The position numbers and the translations under genes are program-made. From Saonia flava (lineage in GTDB: Bacteria; Bacteroidota; Bacteroidia; Flavobacteriales; Flavobacteriaceae), in contig NZ_JAATJJ010000001.1 of assembly GCF_011927795.1 (NCBI RefSeq), forward strand, positions 1,737,062 through 1,801,061: 64,000 nucleotides of DNA, written 5' to 3'. The notes under the pieces were generated by a model. That model worked only from the letters and a program-made list of their open reading frames with translations. It searched no databases and was not told where the DNA came from. Shown piece after piece: positions 43,061-51,616 of the stretch (position 1 is its first letter; each line of letters starts with the position of its first letter).

Positions 43061-44146
43061 ATGATAGTCTCAAAAGCCCCTGGAAGAGTTTGCTTGTTTG
43101 GAGACCATCAAGATTATTTAGGGCTTCCTATCATTGCCTGTGCCATTGATAAATATATAACCCTATCTGCAACCAAAAATAATTCGGATTTCTTTCTTCT
43201 TAATTTTCTTGATTTAAATACAACTAGAAAAATTGATATTCGGGACACCCATCATAATATCTCCCATGACGATTTTCTAATACTTGCCATTAGGGTATTA
43301 AAAAGATATGGTTGTATTCCTACCACGGGGTATAATATTGAGGTTAAAGGTAGTATTCCCATGAATGCCGGGCTATCCAGTTCCTCCGCATTGGTAGTGG
43401 CATGGGTGAATTTTTTGGTGCAAACTTTTGGGACCAACCAATCCATTACTCAAGAACTTATTGCTAAAATTGCCTATGAAGCTGAGGTTGCAGAACTTGG
43501 AAATCCCGGTGGGAAAATGGACCAGTACAGTATTGGGCTGGGAAATATTATCTATTTGGAAACAGATAAAAAATCCATTTATGAGACCATTGGAACACAC
43601 CTTGACGGACTCGTTGTTGGAGAATCTGGTATTCCAAAGGATACACTTGGACTTTTGGCAGATAGAAAAACACTTGCCTTAAAAGGCATTGCAATTTTAA
43701 AAAATAAGTTTCCCAAATTTAATGTTAAAACCATATCAGAAAATGAATATGAGCAATATGCCTCACATCTTTCAGGGGAAATACGGCCCTATTTTTATGC
43801 TGCAGTCCATAATCATATGATTACCCAAAAAGCTCTTTTAGAATTCAAAAAAGATAATATAAACCTTACCACTATTGGCGAGCTTATGAACGCACATCAT
43901 ACCATATTAAAAGAGGTCCTTAAAATTACCGTGCCCAAAATAGATAGAATGATTGATACCGCATTAAATGTAGGAGCCCTAGGAGCAAAAATAGTTGGGT
44001 CCGGTGGTGGTGGCTCCATTGTAGTTCTTGCTCCAAACAATCAAGAAAAAATAATCAATGCCTTAAAAAAATCAGGTGCGGAAAAAGCATATCCAGTTTC
44101 TGTTTCGAAAGGTGTAAAAATCATAAAACAAAAGAATGCACAATAA
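43061..44146 (+). CDS. GHMP-family sugar kinase (galactokinase/glucuronokinase-like)
   Basis: 361 residues. Motif 1 KAPGRVCLFGDHQDYLGLPII resembles the galactokinase GEHTDY signature with Asp for Glu; motif 2 is the ATP loop GSIPMNAGLSSSSAL (about 98-112); motif 3 is GAKIVGSGGGGSIVVLAP near the C-terminus. It should phosphorylate a sugar at C1 with ATP. The next gene, overlapping by 11 bases, is a sugar nucleotidyltransferase, so the pair can convert a free sugar into an activated nucleotide sugar. The exact sugar cannot be told: galactose, N-acetylgalactosamine or a uronic acid are options, and the adjacent GH109-like gene favours an N-acetylhexosamine or a related sugar. Confidence 0.82.
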   Translation: MIVSKAPGRVCLFGDHQDYLGLPIIACAIDKYITLSATKNNSDFFLLNFLDLNTTRKIDIRDTHHNISHDDFLILAIRVLKRYGCIPTTGYNIEVKGSIPMNAGLSSSSALVVAWVNFLVQTFGTNQSITQELIAKIAYEAEVAELGNPGGKMDQYSIGLGNIIYLETDKKSIYETIGTHLDGLVVGESGIPKDTLGLLADRKTLALKGIAILKNKFPKFNVKTISENEYEQYASHLSGEIRPYFYAAVHNHMITQKALLEFKKDNINLTTIGELMNAHHTILKEVLKITVPKIDRMIDTALNVGALGAKIVGSGGGGSIVVLAPNNQEKIINALKKSGAEKAYPVSVSKGVKIIKQKNAQ

Positions 44147-45005
44147 CTTAATTATATTGGCTGGTGGGGCTTCCTCAAGAATGAAAAAAGAGGCCAACAA
44201 CCCAAATCTAAGTCAAAAAGACATAGAACAGGCCAATAATAAAAGTAAAGGTCTTATTGGTGTTGGGGAAGAAGGGCTTCCTTTTCTGCACTACTTATTG
44301 AACAATGCCAAAAAAGCGGGGTATACCAATATTTTTATCATTATTGGCGAAAACGACACTCATTTTCAGGAGGTATACGGTTCAGGAATTAAAGGCAATG
44401 AATTCCATGGATTGTCCATTTCTTTTGCTAGACAATATATTCCTATAGGCCGTGCAAAACCATTTGGAACGGCTGATGCTGTTTTTCAAACATTGGAACA
44501 ATTTCCTGAATTACAATCCCAAACTTTCACTGTTTGCAATAGTGATAATTTATATTCTGTTGAAGCCTTAAGTTTGCTTAAAAACACAACCTCAACCAAT
44601 GCACTATTAGGCTATGATAGAGATACTTTGGAATATCCTGAAGAGCGTATTGCTCGTTTTGCCTTAATAAAAATGGATGATGCTAATTATATGGTGGATA
44701 TTATTGAAAAACCAACCATTGAAGAAGTTCCAAAATATAAAGACAAAAATGGAAAATTACGGGTAAGTATGAACATTTTTAAGTTTAGTGGAACCATGTT
44801 CTACCCTTACTTAAAAAATTGCCCCGTACATCCAGAAAGAAATGAAAAGGAATTGCCAACAGCATTGCTCAATATGATTCAGGACCACGCCCAATCAACC
44901 AAAATTATTCCAATTGCCGAGCACGTAATCGACCTTACATCAAAACAAGATATTGAAAATGTGCGGGAATACTTAAAAGAAAACTATCCCAAACTAATTT
45001 GGTAA
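44136..45005 (+). CDS. Sugar-phosphate nucleotidyltransferase-like protein
   Basis: 289 residues. Begins with the nucleotide-binding loop ILAGGASSRMKK, followed by an unusual insert of about 20 residues before KGLIGVGEEGLPFLHYLL, then FGTADAVFQTL and the metal-site VCNSDNLYS. These are features of the NTP-transferase (GT-A-like) family. Overlap with the kinase gene implies coupled translation and a two-step activation pathway. The nucleotide and sugar are not readable. The terminal stretch (HVIDLTSKQDIENVREYL) is typical of the family's end. Confidence 0.8.
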   Translation: MHNNLIILAGGASSRMKKEANNPNLSQKDIEQANNKSKGLIGVGEEGLPFLHYLLNNAKKAGYTNIFIIIGENDTHFQEVYGSGIKGNEFHGLSISFARQYIPIGRAKPFGTADAVFQTLEQFPELQSQTFTVCNSDNLYSVEALSLLKNTTSTNALLGYDRDTLEYPEERIARFALIKMDDANYMVDIIEKPTIEEVPKYKDKNGKLRVSMNIFKFSGTMFYPYLKNCPVHPERNEKELPTALLNMIQDHAQSTKIIPIAEHVIDLTSKQDIENVREYLKENYPKLIW

Positions 45006-45030
45006 ATTTATAATCAAACCCAATAAGCAT

Positions 45031-46389
45031 ATGAAATCTCGCAGAACCTTTATAAAAAAAACATCGGTGGCTGCCAGTGCAGTCTCTATACTGCCCAACC
45101 TAATTTTGGCCAATGGGCAAGATAAAACAGATGAAAAATTAAAGGTCGGACTTATTGGTGTGGGCCTACGTGGCACCAATCATTTGAACAATCTTCTTAA
45201 AAGAGATGATGTGCTCATTACAGCCATTTGTGATATTGACCCAAAACGAATTGAAATAGCCCTTAAACATTGTGCTGAAGCCAACAATCCAAAACCCGTG
45301 GTTTTTGGTGACCACAAATTGCACTATCTGGATTTATTGGATTTAAAGGAGGTAGATGCCATTATTATTGCCACTCCATGGCTATGGCACACCAGAATGT
45401 CCGTTGACAGCATGAAGGCTGGCAAATATACCGGTGTAGAAGTATCCGCCTCCAATACCATGGAAGAATGCTGGGATTTAGTAAATACCCATGAGGCCAC
45501 AGGCTCTCATCTCATGATTCTAGAAAATGTAAATTACAGGCGCGATGTAATGGCTGTGTTGAATATGGTTCGGCAAAATGTATTTGGAGAATTGGTACAT
45601 TTTAGATGTGGGTATCAACACGACCTAAGAGGCGTAAAATTAAATGATGGCATAACTCCCTATGGAAAAGGTGTTGAGTTTGGAGAAAAAGGAATCTCCG
45701 AATCCAAATGGCGTACCCAACATTCTGTTTTAAGAAATGCGGATGTGTACCCCACCCATGGTGTGGGGCCTATTGCGGCCATGTGCGACATTAATAGAGG
45801 AAATAGGTTCTCATCCTTGACTTCCTCGGCATCAAAAAGTATTGGATTACATAATTACATTGTTGAAAATGGGGGAACAAATCATCCCAATGCGAAAGTC
45901 AATTTTAAACAAGGCGATGTTATCACCACTACTGTTGAAACCACTAATGGAGAAACCATTATCATTACCCATGATGTAAACCTTCCAAGACCCTATTCTT
46001 TAGGTTTTAGGGTACAGGGTGCAAATGGACTTTGGGAAGTAGATGGCAACAGAATATATATTGAAGGAAAGTCTGAACCACACAGATGGGACAATGCTGA
46101 TGAGTGGCTAAAAAAATACGACCATCCTTTATGGCAAAAATATGGGGAATATGCTACAGGAGCAGGACATGGAGGAATGGATTTTTTTGTTATTAATGCT
46201 TTTGTAGAGTCTGCAAAACAAAATATTACCCCTCCTTTGGATGCTTATGATGCCGCTGCATGGAGTGCCATTACTCCTCTATCTGAAGTTTCCATAGAAA
46301 ACAATGGAGAACCACAAGATTTTCCAGATTTCACCAGGGGCATGTGGATCAATAGAAAACCGTATAATTGGATAAAAGACACATACTAA
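45031..46389 (+). CDS. GH109-like Gfo/Idh/MocA protein (alpha-N-acetylgalactosaminidase family), Tat-exported
   Basis: 452 residues, the usual GH109 length. Twin-arginine signal SRRTFIKK at residues 3-10. Rossmann motif GLIGVGLRGTNHL and the GH109 pattern throughout: EVSASNTMEECWDLV, LENVNYRRDVMAVLNMVR, GELVHFRCGYQHDLRGV, VYPTHGVGPIAAMCDINRGNR, NHPNAKVNFKQGDVI, ITHDVNLPRPYSLGFRVQG, and GAGHGGMDFF near the end. These agree closely with the Elizabethkingia NAGA enzyme as I remember it. GH109 enzymes cleave alpha-GalNAc (some other linkages) using a bound NAD+ and an oxidation-elimination route. It lies 25 bases after the nucleotidyltransferase, so it is likely co-transcribed. Confidence 0.88.
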   Translation: MKSRRTFIKKTSVAASAVSILPNLILANGQDKTDEKLKVGLIGVGLRGTNHLNNLLKRDDVLITAICDIDPKRIEIALKHCAEANNPKPVVFGDHKLHYLDLLDLKEVDAIIIATPWLWHTRMSVDSMKAGKYTGVEVSASNTMEECWDLVNTHEATGSHLMILENVNYRRDVMAVLNMVRQNVFGELVHFRCGYQHDLRGVKLNDGITPYGKGVEFGEKGISESKWRTQHSVLRNADVYPTHGVGPIAAMCDINRGNRFSSLTSSASKSIGLHNYIVENGGTNHPNAKVNFKQGDVITTTVETTNGETIIITHDVNLPRPYSLGFRVQGANGLWEVDGNRIYIEGKSEPHRWDNADEWLKKYDHPLWQKYGEYATGAGHGGMDFFVINAFVESAKQNITPPLDAYDAAAWSAITPLSEVSIENNGEPQDFPDFTRGMWINRKPYNWIKDTY

Positions 46390-46402
46390 GAAAGATTTTA
46401 AT

Positions 46403-46432
46403 AAAAAAGGCTCTTTAAAAAGAGCCTTTTTT
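46403..46432. terminator. Bidirectional terminator between GH109-like and symporter genes
   Basis: AAAAAAGGCTCTTT / AAAGAGCCTTTTTT inverted repeat in the 48-base gap between convergent genes, with A- and T-tracts on either side. Confidence 0.8.
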
Positions 46433-46437
46433 TGTTT

Positions 46438-48090
46438 TTACTTAGCAAAGTATATATAAATCCCTATCACGATAACACAAACTGCTATCCCCACCTGTTT
46501 TACATATTTATAAGGTTCAATGGAAACCTGTTTTGTGTATTCCAGTTCAAAAGGTTCTTTTCTAGGCCAAATTTTTCCAATTATCAACATTATTATAATA
46601 TTCAAAGCAAACAAAATAGCCATTATATGCAAATAGTGTGGATAGGCATCCGCTTCTACCAATTTTAATGCGGCTGGGTCAGTAATTCCAGAAGATTTTG
46701 CCGCCTCCAAAGCTTTCTCAACCCTATTGGGCCCAACAATAAATTGGCTGATAATGTATAATATTGACCCCGATAAAATTCCTATTTTTGCCGCAATGGC
46801 AGGTACTTTCTTCGTTAAATATCCCACAACAATAATTGTCAAGATTGGAATACTATAGATTCCGTTTATTTCTTGTAAATAATTGAACAAACTTCCTGCA
46901 TTGGCAATTAAAGGCGCAATAAACATGGCTGCCAAGGCCAAGCAAACACCAAATATTTTTCCGTATTTAACTACTGTGGACTCCGATGCATTCTTATTAA
47001 TATGTTGCTTATAGATATCTATACCAAATAAAGTAACAGAACTGTTCAATACACTATTAAATGAACTAAGAATTGCTCCAAAAAGTACTGCTGCAAAAAA
47101 ACCAACCATTGGTTTTGGCAATACTTCCCTTACCAATTCTGGATAGGCAAGGTCACTGGATGCCAAGCCACCGTCAAAATAATGGTAAGCAATCATCCCT
47201 GGCAATACCAAAATTAACGGTCCCAAAATCTTTAGAAATGAAGCCAATAACAATCCTTTTTGGCCTTCGGCCAAGTTTTTGGCCCCCAAAGCTCTTTGAA
47301 TAATCTGCTGATTGGTACCCCAATAAAATAATTGTACCAACATCATACCTGTGAAGATGGTAGCAAATGGAACTTCTTGCCCATGGTTTCCTGTAGAATC
47401 AAACCTTTCTGGATTAGCGGACATCAATGTATCCAAGCCTGTAAAAATGTTTCCATCCCCAATGGCCATTAAACCAAAAATAGGAATAAGGACCCCACCA
47501 ATCATAAGACCAATCGCATTGATACTATCAGAAACAGCAACAGCTTTTAATCCACCAAAAACGGCATATATGGAACCTATTATTCCTATTCCCCATATAC
47601 ACACTATCAATGCCGTTTTATCTGAAACTCCTAAAAGCTCCGGCACATTGAACATACCACTTATAGCAACAGATCCAGAATAAAGAATTACCGGCAACAA
47701 TACTACAACATAACCAGTTAAAAAGAGTCCCGAGGTAATTGTCTTTGTAGTAACATCAAATCTTTCAGCCAAAAATTGTGGAACGGTTGTCAATCCTCCT
47801 TTTAAATATCTTGGCAATAGAAATACGGCTGCAACAACCATAGCAATGGCCGCCAAGGTTTCCCAAGCCATAACAGACAATCCGTCCGTATAGGCACTAC
47901 CGTTAAGGCCTACAATTTGTTCTGTTGAAAGATTAGTCAACAACAAAGATCCTGCAATTACTCCTGCTGTGAGACTTCTTCCTCCCAAGAAGTAGCCGTC
48001 CGAAGATTTTTCATTGGTTTTTCTTGTTGCCATATAGGCAATGACCGCTACTAATATAGTAAAGCCTAAAAAAGATAGTATTCCTAACAT
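46438..48090 (-). CDS. Sodium/solute symporter (SSS family)
   Basis: 550 residues with about 14 hydrophobic segments and the LeuT-like layout of the SSS/SLC5 family. The N-terminal FLGGRSLTAGVIAGSLLLTNLSTEQIVGLNGSAY is the family's hallmark first helices, and GFFAAVLFGAILSSFNSVLNSSVTLFGIDIYKQ is the helix 8-9 sodium-site region. It imports a solute, often a sugar or N-acetylated sugar, with sodium. Convergent with the GH109-like gene and sharing its terminator, it likely takes up the sugar handled by the kinase and nucleotidyltransferase. Substrate inferred only. Confidence 0.92.
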   Translation of the reverse strand: MLGILSFLGFTILVAVIAYMATRKTNEKSSDGYFLGGRSLTAGVIAGSLLLTNLSTEQIVGLNGSAYTDGLSVMAWETLAAIAMVVAAVFLLPRYLKGGLTTVPQFLAERFDVTTKTITSGLFLTGYVVVLLPVILYSGSVAISGMFNVPELLGVSDKTALIVCIWGIGIIGSIYAVFGGLKAVAVSDSINAIGLMIGGVLIPIFGLMAIGDGNIFTGLDTLMSANPERFDSTGNHGQEVPFATIFTGMMLVQLFYWGTNQQIIQRALGAKNLAEGQKGLLLASFLKILGPLILVLPGMIAYHYFDGGLASSDLAYPELVREVLPKPMVGFFAAVLFGAILSSFNSVLNSSVTLFGIDIYKQHINKNASESTVVKYGKIFGVCLALAAMFIAPLIANAGSLFNYLQEINGIYSIPILTIIVVGYLTKKVPAIAAKIGILSGSILYIISQFIVGPNRVEKALEAAKSSGITDPAALKLVEADAYPHYLHIMAILFALNIIIMLIIGKIWPRKEPFELEYTKQVSIEPYKYVKQVGIAVCVIVIGIYIYFAK

Positions 48091-48306
48091 GTTAGTTTAT
48101 TTGGTTAATTTTCAGTTTCTAAATATATTGGATTATTGGTTAAAATAGGGGCGGCAAACTAATAAATCCTTAAAAAATCTTTTATTAGTTAACAAAAAAC
48201 GTTTTCGCAAGTTCCTATTAACTCTTTCTTATCCTTATTAATCTTTCATTAATATTCTCTTTCTCAAAGTTTACTTATCTTGCCCCACGCTATTTCTAAG
48301 AAGGTT

Positions 48307-51300
48307 ATGAACAGGTTTTTAGGGTTTTTGGTGCTGTGCTTTGCCCTATGTGCGTGCACTGAAAATGACAAGGACACACTCTTTAAAAAAGTCCCTTCAT
48401 CAATCACTAACATCACTTTTAAAAATAGCCTTAAGGATTCTCCCGAACTTAATATACTTACCTATTTGTATTACTATAATGGTGCAGGTGTAGCCACAGC
48501 CGATTTTAACAATGATGGATTTACTGACATATACTTTACATCCAACCAAGGGGCAGACAAACTGTATTTAAACGAAGGAAATTTTAAATTTAAAGATATT
48601 ACTACCTCAGCAAATATTGAAAATTCAGGTGATTGGACCACAGGCGTTACTTATACAGATATTAACAATGATGGACTATTGGATATTTATATCTGTAAGG
48701 TTGGCAACTATAAAAATCTAAAAGGGCAAAACCTACTGTATATAAACCAGGGTATTAATAAAGATGGAATCCCTGTTTTTAAAGAGAATGCCAAGTATTA
48801 TGGTTTGGACTTTTCTGGGTTTTCCACACAAGCTTCCTTTTTTGACTATGATTTGGATGGAGATTTGGACATGTACCTAATGAACCACTCTACACACCCC
48901 AATAGAACCTACGGAAAAGGTTCACAACGGCATATGGCTGAGGCCTTGTCCGGTGATAGATTATACAAAAATGTAGATGGAAAATACGTAGATGTAAGTT
49001 CCCAAGCAGGAATATTTCAAGGAAAAATAGGATATGGATTGGGTTTAAGTGTCAGTGATGTAAACAATGATGGCTACCCAGATATATATGTAGGTAATGA
49101 TTTTTTTGAAAATGATTATCTCTACGTTAATCAAAAGAATGGCACGTTCAAAGAAATCATTTCTATAGACGAAAGAAGTCTGGGTCACACTTCCCATTAT
49201 TCTATGGGCAATGATATTGCCGACATAAACAATGATGGGTTGACCGATATTATTTCCATGGACATGCTGCCTGAGAATCTTGAAACCTACAAGACATCTG
49301 GTTTGGAGTATTCTTATCCCATTTATCAGAATTATTTAAAGAACGGTTATGCACCGCAATACATGCAAAACAGCCTACATCTTAACTTGGGCAATACAAA
49401 TTTTAGCGAAATTGGAAGTTTAAGCGGTATTGCAGCAACAGAATGGTCATGGAGTGCTCTTTTGGCAGATTTTGACAATGACGGCAATAAAGATGTTTTT
49501 GTTTCCAACGGAATAAAAGGTGCTACAAATGATATGGATTTCATCAATTTTATAGCCCATGATAATATTCAAAAAAGAATAGATCAAGGCATGACCAATG
49601 AAGACATGAAGTTCATTTCAGAAATTCCCGAAAAGAAAGTGCCGAATTACTTTTTTAAAAACAATGGAGACCTCACCTTTAGCAATGTAACTGATGATTG
49701 GGTTCACAAAGAGAATTCTTTTAGTAATGGTAGTGCCTATGCCGATTTGGACAATGATGGGGATTTGGACTTGGTGATAAGTAATGTAAATGATGAGGCC
49801 TATATTTTAGAAAATACCTCGAACCAAAAGAATGACAATCACTATTTACAATTAGAATTTGATGAAAGTGCCAAAAACACATTTGGTATCGGCGCCAAAA
49901 TAATAGCACATATTAGAGGGAGAACCATCGCTCAGGAAAACTACACCTCAAGAGGATATTTATCCGCTGTCTCCAACAACATGCATTTGGGAATTGGCAA
50001 GGACTCCATCATTGATTCCTTAACCGTTATTTGGCCCGGAGGAACCTTTGAAAAGCTGGTTGATGTGAAAACCAATCAAAAATTGATAGTGGAGGCTAAA
50101 AATGCTTCTGGAAATTATTATAAAAACAATACTTCACCAAATGAATCCTTTTTAGTAAATGTGGATAGTTTAGTCAATTTTAGACATCGAGAATATGAAT
50201 CCGTTGAATTTAGCCGTGACCCTTTGGTTCCTTTTGCAAATACCAATGAAGGACCGGATATTTCTGTTGCAGATATAAACAATGATGAACTGGATGATTT
50301 TTTTATCAGTGGTTCAAAAAAATATCCTTCTGTTCTGTTTGTGCAGAATACAAATGGGGAATTTACAAATCAGCAAGAAGAAGTATTTAGAGAAGATGCG
50401 ATGAGCGAAGATGTTTCCCATGCTTTTTTTGATGCGGACGGAGATAAAGATATGGACTTAATTGTTGTAAGTGGAGGCAACGAATTTAGAGGATCAGACA
50501 AACTACAGCCAAGACTTTATATCAATACTGATGGTAGATTTGAAAAAGATTCAGTTCAATTCAAAGGTTTGGAAATAAATGCCTCAAAAGTAAGCGCGGC
50601 GGATTTTGATGAGGATGGAAACATTGATCTTATTATTACTTCGGATCAAATTCCACAACAATTTGGAAAAACACCCAAACAATATCTATTGGCCAATAAT
50701 GGTGATGGTATTTTTACAGATGTAACGAAAGATGTTTCACCATCTTTCCAAAATATTGGAAATGTAAAGGATTTCATGTTTTCAGACATAGACGAAGATG
50801 GAAAGAAGGACATTATCGCCGTTGGCCATTGGATGCCTATTTCAATTTTTCTTGGCAAGGACAAAGAATTTTTACCCTACACAAAAAATGGCCTGGAAAG
50901 CTCACACGGTTGGTGGAACAAGATAATATGTGAGGACTTTGATGCCGACGGAGACATAGATCTTATTGTCGGAAATTGGGGTGCAAATAGTAAATTATCA
51001 TCTTCGCTGGAAAAACCTATGACCCTATACAACCAGGATTTTGATGACAATGGAACCGTAGACCCATTGGTTACCTATTACTATAAGGATAAAGAGACAT
51101 CCTTCGCATCGAAAGACGAATTGGCCAAACAAATGCCCATTCTAAATAAAAAATTTCTCTCTTATAAAGATTTTGCCAAAGCAAGTATAAAGGATTTGTT
51201 CTCAGAAGAAAAATTAAGATCGGCAGACAAAAAATATGTCTATGAATTAAAAAGTTGCTACTTTGAAAATGATGGAAAAGGGAATTTTACCAAAAAAGAA

Positions 51301-51612
51301 CTTCCCATTATTGCTCAATCATTTCCTATTCAGGACATGATTGCAGCCGACTTTAACAATGATGGACTTAAAGATGTATTGATTGTGGGCAACAATTATG
51401 AAGTAAATACCCAATTAGGAAGAATGGATGCGTCTCATGGACTAATTTTGCTCAATGATGGGAATAACAGTTTTTATTGGGCGCAAAATCAAAAGTTTAA
51501 CATTTCTGGGCCCGCTAGAAATATGAAAGAAATAAAAATAAAAGACAAAAACCATTTCGTCGTTTCCATTAATAATGGAAAGCCTGTTTTTTTGGCCAAA
51601 AATGTAGAATAA
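48307..51612 (+). CDS. FG-GAP/VCBS-repeat lipoprotein with ASPIC/UnbV domain, paralog 1
   Basis: 1101 residues from the ATG at 48307 (MNRFLGFLVLCFALCAC); an in-frame start at 48280 would precede the signal peptide. Lipid Cys is followed by TENDKD, fitting surface export. The body holds many FG-GAP repeats with calcium loops such as DFNNDGFTDIYF, DINNDGLLDIYI, DYDLDGDLDMYL, DFDADGDIDLIV, and a central ASPIC/UnbV (CRTAC1) domain (SRGYLSAVSNNMHLGIGKDS, VIWPGG). These form an integrin-alpha-like beta-propeller. The repeats continue after the ASPIC domain, so there are two propeller-like halves. It is the first of three tandem paralogs; ligand and partner unknown. Confidence 0.9.
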   Translation: MNRFLGFLVLCFALCACTENDKDTLFKKVPSSITNITFKNSLKDSPELNILTYLYYYNGAGVATADFNNDGFTDIYFTSNQGADKLYLNEGNFKFKDITTSANIENSGDWTTGVTYTDINNDGLLDIYICKVGNYKNLKGQNLLYINQGINKDGIPVFKENAKYYGLDFSGFSTQASFFDYDLDGDLDMYLMNHSTHPNRTYGKGSQRHMAEALSGDRLYKNVDGKYVDVSSQAGIFQGKIGYGLGLSVSDVNNDGYPDIYVGNDFFENDYLYVNQKNGTFKEIISIDERSLGHTSHYSMGNDIADINNDGLTDIISMDMLPENLETYKTSGLEYSYPIYQNYLKNGYAPQYMQNSLHLNLGNTNFSEIGSLSGIAATEWSWSALLADFDNDGNKDVFVSNGIKGATNDMDFINFIAHDNIQKRIDQGMTNEDMKFISEIPEKKVPNYFFKNNGDLTFSNVTDDWVHKENSFSNGSAYADLDNDGDLDLVISNVNDEAYILENTSNQKNDNHYLQLEFDESAKNTFGIGAKIIAHIRGRTIAQENYTSRGYLSAVSNNMHLGIGKDSIIDSLTVIWPGGTFEKLVDVKTNQKLIVEAKNASGNYYKNNTSPNESFLVNVDSLVNFRHREYESVEFSRDPLVPFANTNEGPDISVADINNDELDDFFISGSKKYPSVLFVQNTNGEFTNQQEEVFREDAMSEDVSHAFFDADGDKDMDLIVVSGGNEFRGSDKLQPRLYINTDGRFEKDSVQFKGLEINASKVSAADFDEDGNIDLIITSDQIPQQFGKTPKQYLLANNGDGIFTDVTKDVSPSFQNIGNVKDFMFSDIDEDGKKDIIAVGHWMPISIFLGKDKEFLPYTKNGLESSHGWWNKIICEDFDADGDIDLIVGNWGANSKLSSSLEKPMTLYNQDFDDNGTVDPLVTYYYKDKETSFASKDELAKQMPILNKKFLSYKDFAKASIKDLFSEEKLRSADKKYVYELKSCYFENDGKGNFTKKELPIIAQSFPIQDMIAADFNNDGLKDVLIVGNNYEVNTQLGRMDASHGLILLNDGNNSFYWAQNQKFNISGPARNMKEIKIKDKNHFVVSINNGKPVFLAKNVE

Positions 51613-51616
51613 CGCT

